The position numbers and the translations under genes were made by a program. Under the pieces are notes generated by a model. The model was not told the DNA's origin and did no database searches. It saw nothing but the letters and a program-made list of their open reading frames with translations. Of a stretch of 64,000 nt of DNA, positions 34,357-45,810 are shown one piece after another (position 1 is the stretch's first letter; every line of letters starts with the position of its first letter). Source of the DNA: Euonymus europaeus (lineage: Eukaryota; Streptophyta; Magnoliopsida; Celastrales; Celastraceae); contig OY756968.1 of assembly GCA_963580455.1 (NCBI GenBank), forward strand, positions 20,863,996 to 20,927,995, given 5' to 3'.

Positions 34357-37300
34357 TTAGTCTTCATCGTCACGCTCGGTCTCATGCACAGCATTCCCAT
34401 GGACACCAGAAACAAGCTCAGCTTCAAATGACTTGGAAGGCAACCTCTCATACACTCTGGAACCCATAGGTAGCAGCCTACAGTGACCAAATGTAAGAGT
34501 CTGGCTCAGCTTCTCATAACTCCACCTCTGTTGAATATAGACTATAGCTGCAAGAAAAATTGCGGTTGCAGGTATGGCAACGTCCCCAAATTTAGAGAAG
34601 AAGTCCAAATTCGGATTAACAAACTCATAATCCTCATCAAAGTAAGGATTTGGAGGAGGAGGAGTTCTGATGTAATCATAAACGTGAGGTAGAAGTCTGA
34701 CCACTGTGATCCCAATGAAATATAGTTTTCTGAGTGGCTTACAATCAATCTGCCACAGCAAATTTCCAATAACCTGGGGGAGCAAGAAAAAGTCCTGAAC
34801 AAGGCCCATATATTCCTCTAGCTCAATTTCCCAATCCTTCCACCTGTGTGAATAACCAGCTGGCTCAATGTATACCCTTCTAATTGATCTCTGGCTAGTT
34901 TTTGCAGCATTTATGATGAGAACAAATACATATCCGACAACATGAATTGTCAATGTAACAAGAAGTACCCACTTTTCACTTGGGATACGGTGGCGTTCAA
35001 GAGGGGTCCGTGTGTGTAACCTGATGCGAGACTTCCACACCTTCTGACAGAGCCTTAGAGTTAGTAAAAATGAAACCATTACAAGAATCTTCACTGCATA
35101 ATCAATTATATGGATCCACTGATTCTTCTCAAGATCATATGTTGAACTTTCATATGATTCTGAAGTCATTCTCTTGAACAGAGCTTCTGCATCCGTAATC
35201 AAGGGAAGGCAATACCCAAGAGCTTGGACAACTAGCATCACAAGAGAGATGAAAGGAATAGAATCCAAATCATGCTTGATGTAAAACAGTTGGCTTGAAA
35301 TGCAAGCAATTGCAAAAGAAAGTGTCAACATCCGAAGGATTCCTTCGACACCCATGTGAGAGAGAATGTCTTCACGCTGCTTCCTGTACATAATAGGAAG
35401 AGTTTGGAGGTTAATCGATTTAAAATAGAGGGGATCATCCTCAGTTCTTTGGCAGGATATGGAAATCTTAGCTTTTGGATTGACAAACCACCCAGTTGTA
35501 GTGGATGGGTAAGCTACAACCACATTAATAAGGCAATCCAGCCCTCCCTCAAGATCCATGCTCTCAAATAAGATATTCCATGAGGCTCGGACATCCCTGC
35601 AACCAACTAGATACATCTTGCCAACATGTGGATCATAAAGACCCTCTAGAAAAACCACAGAAAAGTTCTGATAGCCTTCTCCAATAAGTGACAGTTGAGC
35701 TGATACATTCATGAGAAGCTGTTTCTCTGTGTACTGAACGTCAGTGTGGTACGGAGTATCCTCTTCTATGGTTGAAGTGTTGTTGTTCAAAGGCCAGTAG
35801 CGCCCAAACAATGGGCCCAATGAAAGAATCTCCACTTGAATATAGACTCTTTTGGTCCGGGAATTCGTCAAAGGATCAGGAACTGCCGAAATTTGGAGGG
35901 TCAAATCTTCTGAGAGAAGAGAAAGACTGTTCATGAATGACTCCGTGTCTTCTAGTTTGGGGTAATGCAGCAGTGACTTCTTGATGACAGTTCCAAAACT
36001 GAAGGGCTCGTCTTTTTCCAAGAGAACCCCAGCTTTCTCTAATTTTGAATACCTATAATATGGACGCGAGCTTTTGAAATAATTCCACAACTCCATTGGC
36101 TGAACTAGCTTTTCAAATGATAAAGGGAAATATGATGCATCACTATCATTAGTGCTGGAAAAGCTCCCACGAATTATGCTTCTTTGCTTTATTGAAAAAG
36201 AAAGTGGGACATACAACAGAATACGAGAATTACAGCTACTACCTTCTGAATCAACTAATCCAGGGCAACCAATCATACAAAGCTGGCCACTAGAAGACTT
36301 CCAGAGTCCCTCAGCAGCAACGGACATGTTGCTTGGGTCTGATCTCCAACGAGCAGAATACTCATTACCAGATGGAGGGGAGGCTCGAAATACTGCAGCA
36401 ACTCTTACAGAACTAACATTGCCCTGTCTAAGTGCTTCCTCACACTTGAGATTCTGCATAAAAAGTGGCACATCTTTAAAGCTCCCATCAGTTGCTCTAA
36501 TTTCTTTATCTGAAGCGAACGGACCCAACTTACTACAGAATTCATCTGTGGCATTGCATCTCCAGTTTGGCACAACAGTGAAAGCTCCACCCCTAGTTAC
36601 TTGCTGAAGAATTTCACAGAATCTATTTCCTTTATAGATCTCAATGCCATCATTCATCAAGTTATCTTGGCATGGGTATGGATCACAAGCTTTGGAAACT
36701 ATTGCCTCAGAAAGAAATTCATACTTTGCTGAATCGCCAAACTGTGATAAAATATGAATGCTATCAAAGTGCTTAAGGTTTGATTTTGAATTCAAGCTCG
36801 TCATTTCCCCTTGTATTGCCCTGCTTGTCAACGTGAAGGTCATGGGATAGTGAAGAACAAGCAGAATCTGATCATCTTGCGAAAGCGGGGGCTGGCTATA
36901 ATTTGAACTGGAATCCTTCATCCATCCCCATGGTCCACTTGAATCAGACTCCCTAGATGGCAACATTGCACTACCTAACATACACATCACTCTTTCACCA
37001 CCTTTCTTTTTGGTCTCAGCATAAATCCCCTCAAACAATATTGTTAGCTGACTATGGCCAGGCCACATCTGAAACTGCGGGCTTTCCTCAAACAGTCTTT
37101 CTGCATCTGAAATGTCCCTTGTTCTGCCTATGACCAAAACCCCACTCACACTTACAGACTTCTTTAATTGATGAGCAATGTCAACATCAGTGACCCAAAA
37201 AGAAACCACGTTCAAATGGCTCAGAGGTCTGTCTCTGTCATCGAAAGGCATAATAGGGGCATTGCCTACATCTTGCTTCCAATCCCCATTCCCAAACTTG

Positions 37301-37536
37301 AGTTCTTCTTTGATCCTAAGAACCCTATTACTATCAGGTTTCAATTCAGTGGCAGAAGATAGAACAAAAGCACAATGTTTCTTGACTTCATCTATTCTCT
37401 CATACTCGTAGGTCTTAGAAGATTCGCTCGCAGTAGCCACATAATCCATTCCTTTAGTGACATACGGATTTGATGACCCCAATATCAATGACCCACAAAA
37501 CATGAAAAGAAGAATAGCCAGAGACACACTCTCCAT
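34357..37536 (-). CDS. DUF2921 multi-pass membrane protein
   Basis: A single uninterrupted exon encodes 1059 residues, from MESVSLAILLFMFCGSLILG (signal peptide, about 1-20) to an acidic end, HETERDDED. Residues about 30-730 form a large lumenal or extracellular region with repeated beta-rich modules (for example MYLVGCRDVRASW, CMIGCPGLVDSEG). About six membrane helices follow between 740 and 1020 (ILRMLTLSFAIACISSQLFY, WVLLVTLTIHVVGYVFVLI, ATAIFLAAIVYIQ). This layout is the plant DUF2921 family, related to the Arabidopsis FLY1/FLY2 RING ligases of the endomembrane system. No C-terminal RING is present here, so it belongs to the RING-less branch, whose function is unknown. Intronless coding is usual. 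A GTAAGT at about 37669 hints at a 5' UTR intron. Confidence 0.92.
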   Translation of the reverse strand: MESVSLAILLFMFCGSLILGSSNPYVTKGMDYVATASESSKTYEYERIDEVKKHCAFVLSSATELKPDSNRVLRIKEELKFGNGDWKQDVGNAPIMPFDDRDRPLSHLNVVSFWVTDVDIAHQLKKSVSVSGVLVIGRTRDISDAERLFEESPQFQMWPGHSQLTILFEGIYAETKKKGGERVMCMLGSAMLPSRESDSSGPWGWMKDSSSNYSQPPLSQDDQILLVLHYPMTFTLTSRAIQGEMTSLNSKSNLKHFDSIHILSQFGDSAKYEFLSEAIVSKACDPYPCQDNLMNDGIEIYKGNRFCEILQQVTRGGAFTVVPNWRCNATDEFCSKLGPFASDKEIRATDGSFKDVPLFMQNLKCEEALRQGNVSSVRVAAVFRASPPSGNEYSARWRSDPSNMSVAAEGLWKSSSGQLCMIGCPGLVDSEGSSCNSRILLYVPLSFSIKQRSIIRGSFSSTNDSDASYFPLSFEKLVQPMELWNYFKSSRPYYRYSKLEKAGVLLEKDEPFSFGTVIKKSLLHYPKLEDTESFMNSLSLLSEDLTLQISAVPDPLTNSRTKRVYIQVEILSLGPLFGRYWPLNNNTSTIEEDTPYHTDVQYTEKQLLMNVSAQLSLIGEGYQNFSVVFLEGLYDPHVGKMYLVGCRDVRASWNILFESMDLEGGLDCLINVVVAYPSTTTGWFVNPKAKISISCQRTEDDPLYFKSINLQTLPIMYRKQREDILSHMGVEGILRMLTLSFAIACISSQLFYIKHDLDSIPFISLVMLVVQALGYCLPLITDAEALFKRMTSESYESSTYDLEKNQWIHIIDYAVKILVMVSFLLTLRLCQKVWKSRIRLHTRTPLERHRIPSEKWVLLVTLTIHVVGYVFVLIINAAKTSQRSIRRVYIEPAGYSHRWKDWEIELEEYMGLVQDFFLLPQVIGNLLWQIDCKPLRKLYFIGITVVRLLPHVYDYIRTPPPPNPYFDEDYEFVNPNLDFFSKFGDVAIPATAIFLAAIVYIQQRWSYEKLSQTLTFGHCRLLPMGSRVYERLPSKSFEAELVSGVHGNAVHETERDDED

Positions 37537-38792
37537 GTTTCCAGATCTCGAAAACTATCTATTTCACTATTTCAGCGAGGATGTATCAACAACCCACGAG
37601 TTAAAAATCACATAAACTCTCTCAAACATAACATAGAACAAGAAAGCTGCAATTTTTGGCACTTACCCACCTAATAATCAGATAAAATCATCATATATCA
37701 TTGAAACGCGGTTCAGAAGCAACAACGAAATTACAATGATCAAACTCAAGTTCGATTGATCAAATTCTATCGACGCAGAGGAAAATCCTGACCTGATAAT
37801 CGATACTGCTTTACCTTTCTGCAGGGATTCTCTCTGAAGCCACAAACCAGTGTAATGTGAGAATGAGAGAGGGTTCGGATCCGGGGTGTGCAAGTCAAGT
37901 AAAAGTGAAGTTAAAGTCTTTGAAGGTGGTTTGTTGGTAAGAGTGGACTTGGAGAGTCAAATGATATTTTTCCCCTAGTTCGGACACTAATGTAAACTAA
38001 ATCCGATTTGTCTGGCTAATTATGTTTTATCTTTGGCTAATTGGGTGGTTGATGTTTGGGTAAAACAATTGTCACTCGTCAAATTAAATTTTATAATTTT
38101 TTCCACAGTTGTTTTTTCTTTTTTTCAGAGCAATAAAAAAAGAGGGTTTTTATATATTCTGAAGTTGCAGCTTTGTTTTATATTAATGAAAAGAAAACCA
38201 GAAATATTTTCTATTGTCAAACTCTTGAAGCACATGTTAAGATCGGAAAAACAGGAAGGCTTCCAACAAGTCTTTGATTCCGAGAAGATGTCAAATGAAA
38301 GTTGTTAAATTGGGTTGTGATAGGGTGTTATATTTTTGTTGATTCTAATCTCAAATGTTAGAATGAAGTCTGACATTTTTTTTGGGCGAGGCATATATGA
38401 TTCTTTTTAATTTTAGATTTTTATTGTCATATTATTATTCTATATTTTTAGCATCTTTTCCGGTGTAATAATAACACCCTATTTATCACTTCGGTTGGAG
38501 CCTTATTTTTACAAGATGAGGTGTTATAAGCACATGCAATACAATTATGTGTGTTTAATAGAAACATTAGATGTTGTTAGAATTTGTGTTTTTGTTGATG
38601 TGATTGTATTGAGATATGTGTTTTGTTGATATGGTTATATTGAAAAATGTATTGTGGTGGGATCAGTTTTGATTTTTGTGTAGTTTTGTTGTAGAAATGA
38701 GGTAGGAAAAAAAATTGATTTGAATAATGCAGAAAATAATAATTGTGTTGGGAGATGTGTTTTGCTGATGTGATCATATTGGAATGTGTTTT
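37537..38792. other. DUF2921 promoter and AT-rich intergenic DNA
   Basis: Includes the 5' leader and promoter of the DUF2921 gene. From about 38524, repeated words (tgtgttttgttgatatgatta-like) mark a MITE family also seen at 42585..42690 and 45640..45730. No gene is visible. Confidence 0.4.
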
Positions 38793-38804
38793 GCTGATTG
38801 TATT

Positions 38805-39112
38805 TTTTTTGATAAGCAGGATATATATATATATATATATATATCAAAAAAGGAGAAGCACAATAGGGCATCAATGGATGGCCTGACAAGGGATACAAGA
38901 ACAAAAAATAAGGGGAAAGGGGACAACAAGAAAAGAAATTAAAACCATATTACATAATTAGAGTTTCCTCTCACCCATTCCTTAGCTAGAATGTATGCCA
39001 ATTCATTGATTTCTCTCCTTATATTAATAACTTCCACCGATCTGAGATTAGATTTTCCAAGCCAAATTGCATATTGGATGTTATTAAGTCTCCATGGAAT
39101 TTCACCTTCATT
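38805..39112 (-). mobile_element. 5'-truncated LINE tail inserted in a MITE
   Basis: On the minus strand it encodes an RNase H-like end, EGEIPWRLNNIQYAIW then SVEVINIRREINELAYILAK (compare RVT_3 H..RE.N..AD.LAKE). A stop, a typical 3' UTR (tgtcaggccatccattgatg) and an A tail ending ttatcaaaaaa follow. It is flanked by a 12 bp duplication with one mismatch, gctgattgtatt (38793..38804) and gctggttgtatt (39113..39124). This is a target-primed insertion truncated at the 5' end. Confidence 0.75.
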
Positions 39113-39124
39113 GCTGGTTGTATT

Positions 39125-39882
39125 GGAATGTGTTTTTGCTGATATGACTATATTGAGATATGTATCTGATTTGAATTTTTGTGTGATAAAAGTGAGGTTC
39201 ATAAATAATTTTAACGGGTACAACAACATATAAAACATTGCAAGTGCTCTATAATTATAGTTAGAGCGAATAGCATCCATATAACATTTGGGTAACAACT
39301 ACTCCAATGGGAGTTTTTTGATATGATTGAATTTTAGCACCTTCACTAGGATAAAATTAGTTGCTATATTTTTAGTGATTCTGGATCAATCGGTTGGTTC
39401 AACCAACAATTTGCTTCCCTTCCAGGTAGTTTGTTTCCCTCCTTTTTTAGCTCCAAATTTTTTTCTCCCTTCTGGAATCAGTAAATTGGAGGTGCTCTAA
39501 CCAGTGTTTTTATTATTTATGGAAGGGAACCTATGATGTGCATTGCTATTAGGATTCCACCTAAAGAACACACAATGAGACAAGCATAAGGGGCAGTGCA
39601 ACACTCCTAATTTTTCAGCCATAGTAACACAGGACATTTTTCTTCACCAAACTCTGGATCTCTTGTATAGCATGAGCTTTAGCAGCATCAAATTTCTTAC
39701 TCATGCTGCTGATTCTGTCTGAACTATGAGCCGTCTATCCTAATGAAAATAGAATTACAGATAATATATATGCACCACACTGCCACAGCCACAGTAGCAA
39801 TGCAAGGACTGTCTATTAATAAACATATAATCATTGCATGCATTTCTGGCCAGATAGGACACTTCCAGCACTTTCTTGTCTT
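39125..39882. other. MITE remnant and MOT1 3' flank
   Basis: The right end of a MITE lies near 39487..39500 (attggaggtgctctaa; reverse complement TTAGAGCACCTCCAAT), the same terminal type as the element at 45460..45796. The remainder is the 3' flank of MOT1. No gene is visible. Confidence 0.4.
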
Positions 39883-41256
39883 TTAATGAATGAGCCTAGT
39901 TTCTACATCAACAGCAGGTTGAGACTTGAACTTTAGGAACTCCCAATTAGGGAAATCCAAACTTCTCAACTTGAGCAACAAAAATAGCAAAATCCCACAC
40001 CCAAACCCCAATGCAGCACTAGACCCAGTTAGTGAAACAGCAGCACAGACCAACATCACAAATGACTCTTCTTTTGAATTCATATCTCTTGATGCCATGG
40101 CTAATTCAATCCCAGCAAACAAAAGAAGCACCCCAAGAATCCCAATTGGGAACTCATTCAAAATCCTCACAAAAGAATTCCCAAAAACCAATCCAATAAC
40201 CAACTTGCCTATCCCAAGAAAAACCACTGATGCACCACTCCTTGCACCAAACCTGTACTGCCCAGCTAACCCACCTGCACCATGGCACACTGGCATTGCC
40301 CCAAACCAGCAGCCCACCAAATTCATTAAACCAACACTGATTGACACCTTTGTAGCCGATGACTCGCGATCTGGAAACAAATCACCTGACAATTTACACA
40401 CTGCAATAACCGAATTGAGGATTGATAGTGGGATTTGTGGGATTGCAGCCCGAAGAAACCCAATTTTCCAATCCTCCCATGTTATCTTCAGCACATGTAT
40501 CTTCGAAGGGCCGAATTTGATTTCATTGATTATTGACGGATCACGAATGAAGCACAAGAACAACCCAAGTAAGAACACCAAAAGAGCAGCTGGAATTGCT
40601 GAAAGAATCCGAAATCTTCTATTGATTCGGCCACGGCGAGAATTATTATTACTAGAACCTTCATCGTCAATTGTATCTCTATGATCGCCAGAGCCAGTGG
40701 TGAATACTAAAAACAGAATACAAGAGAGAGCCAGAATTAACCCATCAAGCCCAAGCCAAGAGCGAGGACCCGTTGACTTAGACACAGTGAAATCCTGATT
40801 ATACCGAATATATTTGATGGCGGAGAAGGCAAAGGAGAGACCTTGGGAGAGCTGGACACCACGAACGACAGGGAGAGGGATGAATTTGTAAAGAAATGAC
40901 ATGAGTCCGGTGGCGCCAAGGATGAGGAGAGTTGCGGCGGTGGAGACGCCGGCGGCGGCAATCTGGGAAGGAGTGAGATGAGGAGACTCGGAGATTGCGA
41001 CGGCGGCAATTGATTTCATGGGCTGCACAGGCATGGGGACACCGAAGAGAATTCCGGTGGCGATGTTGTAGAAGGAAGTGAAGATTAAAGTGGTGGAGAG
41101 GTCCAAGTTGGAGACCAGAGTAAGTGCCAGGACAATGGGAATGAAGGTGCCAAGGTCGCCGACAGCACCAGATATCTCGGACCAGACAGAGGTTTTGAGT
41201 CGGAGGTTCCGGCGCCACCAGTGCTGCTGGGGGAGGACAGGAAGTGACTGGTCCAT
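39883..41256 (-). CDS. MOT1: Molybdate transporter of the MOT1 family
   Basis: A single exon of 457 residues, the family size, starting MDQSLPVLPQQHWW. MOT1 proteins are SulP-related high-affinity molybdate carriers without a STAS domain, found in mitochondrial, vacuolar or plasma membranes depending on the member. The two MOT1 signatures are visible: GAVGDLGTFIPI with FGVPMPVQPMKSIAAVAI near residues 30-85, and PVCHGAGGLAGQYRFGAR near 315-335. About ten hydrophobic helices are present. A Ser/Asn/Arg-rich insert (DEGSSNNNSRRGRINRR, about 200-217) separates the halves. Upstream is a tandem repeat array (41777..42270). Intronless structure is normal for plant MOT1. Confidence 0.93.
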   Translation of the reverse strand: MDQSLPVLPQQHWWRRNLRLKTSVWSEISGAVGDLGTFIPIVLALTLVSNLDLSTTLIFTSFYNIATGILFGVPMPVQPMKSIAAVAISESPHLTPSQIAAAGVSTAATLLILGATGLMSFLYKFIPLPVVRGVQLSQGLSFAFSAIKYIRYNQDFTVSKSTGPRSWLGLDGLILALSCILFLVFTTGSGDHRDTIDDEGSSNNNSRRGRINRRFRILSAIPAALLVFLLGLFLCFIRDPSIINEIKFGPSKIHVLKITWEDWKIGFLRAAIPQIPLSILNSVIAVCKLSGDLFPDRESSATKVSISVGLMNLVGCWFGAMPVCHGAGGLAGQYRFGARSGASVVFLGIGKLVIGLVFGNSFVRILNEFPIGILGVLLLFAGIELAMASRDMNSKEESFVMLVCAAVSLTGSSAALGFGCGILLFLLLKLRSLDFPNWEFLKFKSQPAVDVETRLIH

Positions 41257-41776
41257 GATGCAGCAATTGGTTTGGTTGGTTTGTGCAAATAATAAAAACC
41301 TTTTAAAGATAGAATGGGATCCAATTCTAAGATGTCAACACACGTAAGACGTTGATTGACAATACAAATCTGATATATGTATTTTTTTTATAATAAGAAA
41401 AAGGGCTGGGGCACAAACTCGAGTTAGAGCAATCGCAATGGGATAATCCTTCCTTCTCGGATAAAATTAACATCGAGTCTCACCTTTTATTAAACAAAAA
41501 ATTTAGTCAAATACTCAATTTTGTTGGTAAAGCAAGTATTTCAGTATATTTTGTTACCGCCATTTTATTGTAATCAATAATATTATTGATCTACATGCTA
41601 TCCCAAATAAATGGGTCTACTTTTCAATTCTATTACATAAAAAATCAAGTCACATATTCACTCATTTCAATAAAATATGTTTTTCAATACAGGCAGATTA
41701 ACAAGATATAAATATATATATTTTATCTTTTTCATTCAAAATTGCACCATTGTATTTACACTTTATCACTTGTGGA
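41257..41776. other. MOT1 proximal promoter region
   Basis: At 41424 the motif ttagagcaatcgcaatgg resembles the left end of the MITE at 45460..45796, but no matching right end was found. No other element is recognised. Confidence 0.35.
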
Positions 41777-42270
41777 TATATAAAACGTTTTGCGGGCAGA
41801 TTGGGGGAAGGAAACAATAAAAAGGCGCGAGTATGGGTGATGAGACACGGGAATCGCAAAAAACCGCGAGTATGGCTGGATAAAAGGCGGAAGTCACTGG
41901 GAGGAGCCTGGAAATAATTTACACTTTATCACTTGTGGATATATAAAACGTTTTGCGGGCAGGTTAGGGGAAGGAAACAACAAAAAGGTGCAAGTATGGG
42001 TGATGAGACACGGGAATCGCAAAAAACTGCGAGTATGGCTGGATAAAAGGCGGAAGTCGCTGGGAGGAGCCTGGAAATAACAGCTCTATACAGAGAAGTA
42101 GTAGATATATAAAACGTTTTGCAGGCAGGTTGGGGGAAGGAAACAACAAAAAGGCGCGAGTATGGGTGATGAGACACGGGAATCGCAAAAAACCGCGAGT
42201 ATGGCTGGATAAAAGGCGGAAGTCGCTGGGAGGAGCCTGAAAATAACACTCTATATAGAGAAGTAGTAGA
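41777..42270. repeat. Three tandem repeats of about 163-166 bp upstream of MOT1
   Basis: Units start at 41777, 41940 and 42106, each with tatataaaacgttttgc, then gggtgatgagacacggg, then ggataaaaggcggaagtc. Units differ at only a few positions. Junctions differ: units 1 and 2 share tttacactttatcacttgtg before the start, while units 2 and 3 are followed by ctctata(c/t)agagaagtagtag. They are richer in GC than their surroundings. The array lies about 0.5-1.0 kb upstream of the MOT1 start. Confidence 0.9.
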
Positions 42271-43649
42271 TAGTAGATAGTAGATAATTATATGCTCGAA
42301 GGAGCCGGTTAAATATGATGGCGTGCGGATTTAAAGACAGAAATTTAAGCCAAAACTTATTGTCGTTTTCGGTTAAAGCAAAGACGTGTAAGGTTTCTTT
42401 GTAAATGTTATAGTCTGGTGGGTCTGACAGGTACATACTACATACAACTCTTGAGTATGTCAAGGGTTGGATGGTTAAAACTTGAATGCGGCTCTTCATC
42501 CATTTGTTGGGACTTGGGGTACAATAGTAAGTTTTTAGAAATAGTGAATAATATATGAGAATTTATATATTTTATTCATGTTATTGTATTAAAAGATATA
42601 TTTTGTTGATACGATTATATTATGATATGTGTTTTGGTGATATGAATAAGTATGTTGTTTGTTATTCTGTAATAAACGTGAGATTCAATATCAATTTTTG
42701 TATAATTTTGTTGAATAATGGATTAGGGAATAAAAGAGGAGATGCTTCGTAAATATTGAAGATAGAAAAATATAAAAATTGTATTATATTGTTATATGAT
42801 ACTTAATATTCTCCCGTCTCATTTTAATTATTTTTTTTGCTATTTTTACATTTGCTATCATTGAGAAAATCCACATCAGTATCAGTGACGCCAGGCCAAA
42901 TGGACACTGGATTCCAACATTTGAGCCTCCAATTTGTCTTCACGTGTGATTCTGGCCCACAGCATGACTAAATGTGAGTCTAAAAGTCAGCAGCCTTTTA
43001 TTACAGTGAGACGCCACATGCTTAGGGTCACTGCAGCAAACTCTCTCAATTTATTTGATTAAAAAATAAATAATGGTTGTCTCTCCTTCTTCTTTTGTCT
43101 CTTTTATATTGTAAATGCATTGAATTTTAATCAATAGAAAATGATTTCAATTGATTTCATCTCTCTATATATTAATATCAATATTAATATTAATTATTTA
43201 ATAAAATACCAGTTACACACTAATGCAAATGCACGTTCATTCTTCACAGTGAGGTACACATGATCCATAAGTTTGATCATATGTGGTACCAATTCATTAC
43301 CAAGTATTTCAACCATAAAATATAAGCACTAAATTTTTGGCCACACTACCCAATGATCACATTTATATTCACACAATTCAACCATCACATTAGTATCAAA
43401 AGTCCAAAATTCTTTACAATTATATGTCATTATCAACTATTATCAGCCCATTACCAACCCATTATTTTTTTTTAAATAATATTTTTTGAAAATCGATTGT
43501 TACCAATTGACCCATTATCGACCCGAAAAAGTCAGTTGTCAACCAACAACCGACCCATAATAGTCGGGCTAATAATGGTTTCTCATATTTAGTCAAATCG
43601 GTTGGTCGGATCAGTTGATAATCAACTAACTCAACCCATGCCTAACCCT
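42271..43649. other. AT-rich intergenic DNA
   Basis: Contains a MITE-type repeat (42555..42760) shared with the 38.6 and 45.7 kb regions. At about 42812 there is an isolated Stowaway-like half-end (ctcccgtctcattttaatta). At 43500..43640, gac/ccat-rich sequence resembles decayed hAT ends. No gene is seen. Confidence 0.35.
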
Positions 43650-44880
43650 AAGCATGTCAAGTTGAAACAATACTTGGAGTTATCACAGTCAGATTTGGAG
43701 ACATTACTGTCATTTATTCATATTGTCATCCAATCACAGGACGTGGCTATCAAAGCAAGTATTGATTAAACCAAAACTATTGTCCAACATCGATTCAATA
43801 TATCGTACTTCCAAGAATTATGTGGTTTCGTTTCAAGCAGCATATTGCATCTAATTTTGAAGGAATTTGAGCGATCTAAGGATGTTGGAGAAGTTTCCTA
43901 CAAATGCGAATGCCGACTTCGTATGAACTACGAACTGTCATGTGTGCACGAGCAAGCAATATATTTGAACAGTGGTCATCCCATACTAATTGACTCCCTA
44001 GATAAATTTTGTAGGAAATCTAATTTATCACCGTGTGTGTCTCTTCAAGACGATGACATTGATTGTGACGTCAAGCTGCAAGTGCAAGTGTTCACGTAAC
44101 AATTTAAGGAGCAATCAATACATGATAAATTCAATATTTTAAGGAAGTTGATGGAGATAATCATAGCATCAACAACTTCAATTCATGAACCTACTATTAA
44201 GACAAACACTCATGAACGCCCCTCCTCGAAATTTTTTTTACAATAAATACTCATGCTAATCTATTTACATTAGTGTTCGTTGAGCCTGATCCCCTTCATT
44301 CTCGGGAACCAAGCAGAGTTATTCGTTTGGAGGCCTCAACTCGAAGAATAGGAAAGACATATCCACTCATGCTAATACGATTACATTTAAGTTTGTTGAG
44401 CAGATATTTTTCAATTCCAGAAACTAGTGAGACACAGTTGCTCCTCTATTTCATATAACTACTCTGTACATGCCTATGTTTGTCAATTTTCACCTATACT
44501 ACATCCTTACATTTATGTATGTACAAAACATAAAACTTGATGACAAACGGCTTTCGAGCAAGAGCTGTCTGTCTTAGTCTTCACGAAGATGCATGAACAA
44601 CTATCTGGTGCAACTTAATAGAAGAGTTGCATATATTCAAGACAAATTATATTGCAATATTTGGCAATTTTGACTAGTGGACTTGTATTTACAACTCATT
44701 GAACTTTTTTTGCATTGGGTAGAGGAGCGCCGATTGAGCATTGGATTACTATGCCAAACACGGGTCTCCTGATTGCTTCAAAGTTTAATGGATATTACAC
44801 GTTTTAAGAGTTGCACAAAGCTTGAGGTATTTTCCACTTTAATCTACTTCACCATCATCGTATCAACATGCTGCTATCAG
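43650..44880 (+). pseudogene. MULE transposase relic with SWIM finger and OTU-like part
   Basis: Pieces in order: LKQYLELSQSDLETLLSF, then TIVQHRFNISYFQELCGFVS, then KCECRLRMNYELSCVHEQAI (a C.C...H SWIM zinc finger), then HPILIDSLDKFCRK. This is the C-terminal half of plant FAR1-type MULE transposases. Further on, a shifted frame gives GFRARAVCLSLHEDA and CNLIEELHIFKTNY, then HWITMPNTGLLIASKFNGY. These match the OTU-like cysteine protease segment fused to some plant MULEs (D.NCGFRA...; HW..MPD.G..IA). Multiple stops and frameshifts are present, and no TIRs were recognised. Confidence 0.65.
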
Positions 44881-45459
44881 GTACGTAAATAATAATCACT
44901 ATGTTCAGGTTTCATTGACAGAATATTACCCGATGCCGTCCATTTTGTCTCAATAGATTCACTTCAGACATGATTGCACAACTACATGAACTACCCCGTA
45001 TACAGAGCGAATTGATATATACATACAATATATGCATTCTAGATGTTCTTTAAAACCATTGTGTTAGAAGATTAGAAATATAACATGTGTTAACATGTTC
45101 AAATAAATTCGAAAAGTTGACAGTAATCCCGCATTCAATTCTCAAATCGTGTAAGGCTGGTTATATAATATTATTCAAGTGCATTAAGATTATAACGCGT
45201 GCCGAGTTTATAAGAAACAAATACACGAGAGTTTTTTGGCCAACAATTCAAAGCATTTTTTCTTTTGACTTTTATTTATTTATATTATTATTTTACTTGA
45301 ATCAGATATAACGTGCTCCAAAGCCATGACTTGGTAAAAGCACGATTACTATCGATAATAGGCTATTAATAGCGTGTAGTCATGTAAATTGGATATAATA
45401 GAGGTGACAATATCATCAGTATCGAGAAGTGTGGGAAACAATAATTGGGTAGGTAAGGT
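44881..45459. other. Intergenic, no gene seen
   Basis: AT-rich flank of the MULE relic; short open frames have no recognisable product. Confidence 0.35.
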
Positions 45460-45796
45460 TAGAGCAAGTGCAATGAAAACTTGAAAATGAGGTTGAAAAT
45501 TTTGGAGTGTGCAGATAGAGTGATTTGAAAAAATTATATTGAAAAATGTGTAAAATAGTAGAAAAAAGTGAAATATGATAAAAAAGTATGAGAGAAATGA
45601 TGTTAATGCTTGATATTTAGAGTGTTTGTGAATGAAAATTGAAAAAATTGTATTGAAATATGTGTTTTGTTGATATGACTGTATTATGAATCATGTTTTG
45701 CTGTAATAGAAGTGGGACCGCTCTGAAAAATTTAGAGAGTCTAGCATTGGAGATGCTCTGGAAAATTTGGAGAATCTAGCATTGGAGATGCTCTTA
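45460..45796. mobile_element. MITE with TTAGAGCA...CAATG ends
   Basis: The left end TAGAGCAAGTGCAATG pairs with the right end TAAGAGCATCTCCAATG (reverse complement). The right terminal 35 bp (ctagcattggagatgctct) is tandemly doubled at 45721..45796. The interior shares tgtgttttgttgatatga with repeats at 38.6 and 42.6 kb. Confidence 0.5.
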
Positions 45797-45810
45797 GATA
45801 GGGGAATCTT

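Noticed and set aside
41929..42249. Repeated-peptide frame upstream of MOT1
   Set aside because: The repeats come from the DNA tandem array; no start context or homology supports a gene.
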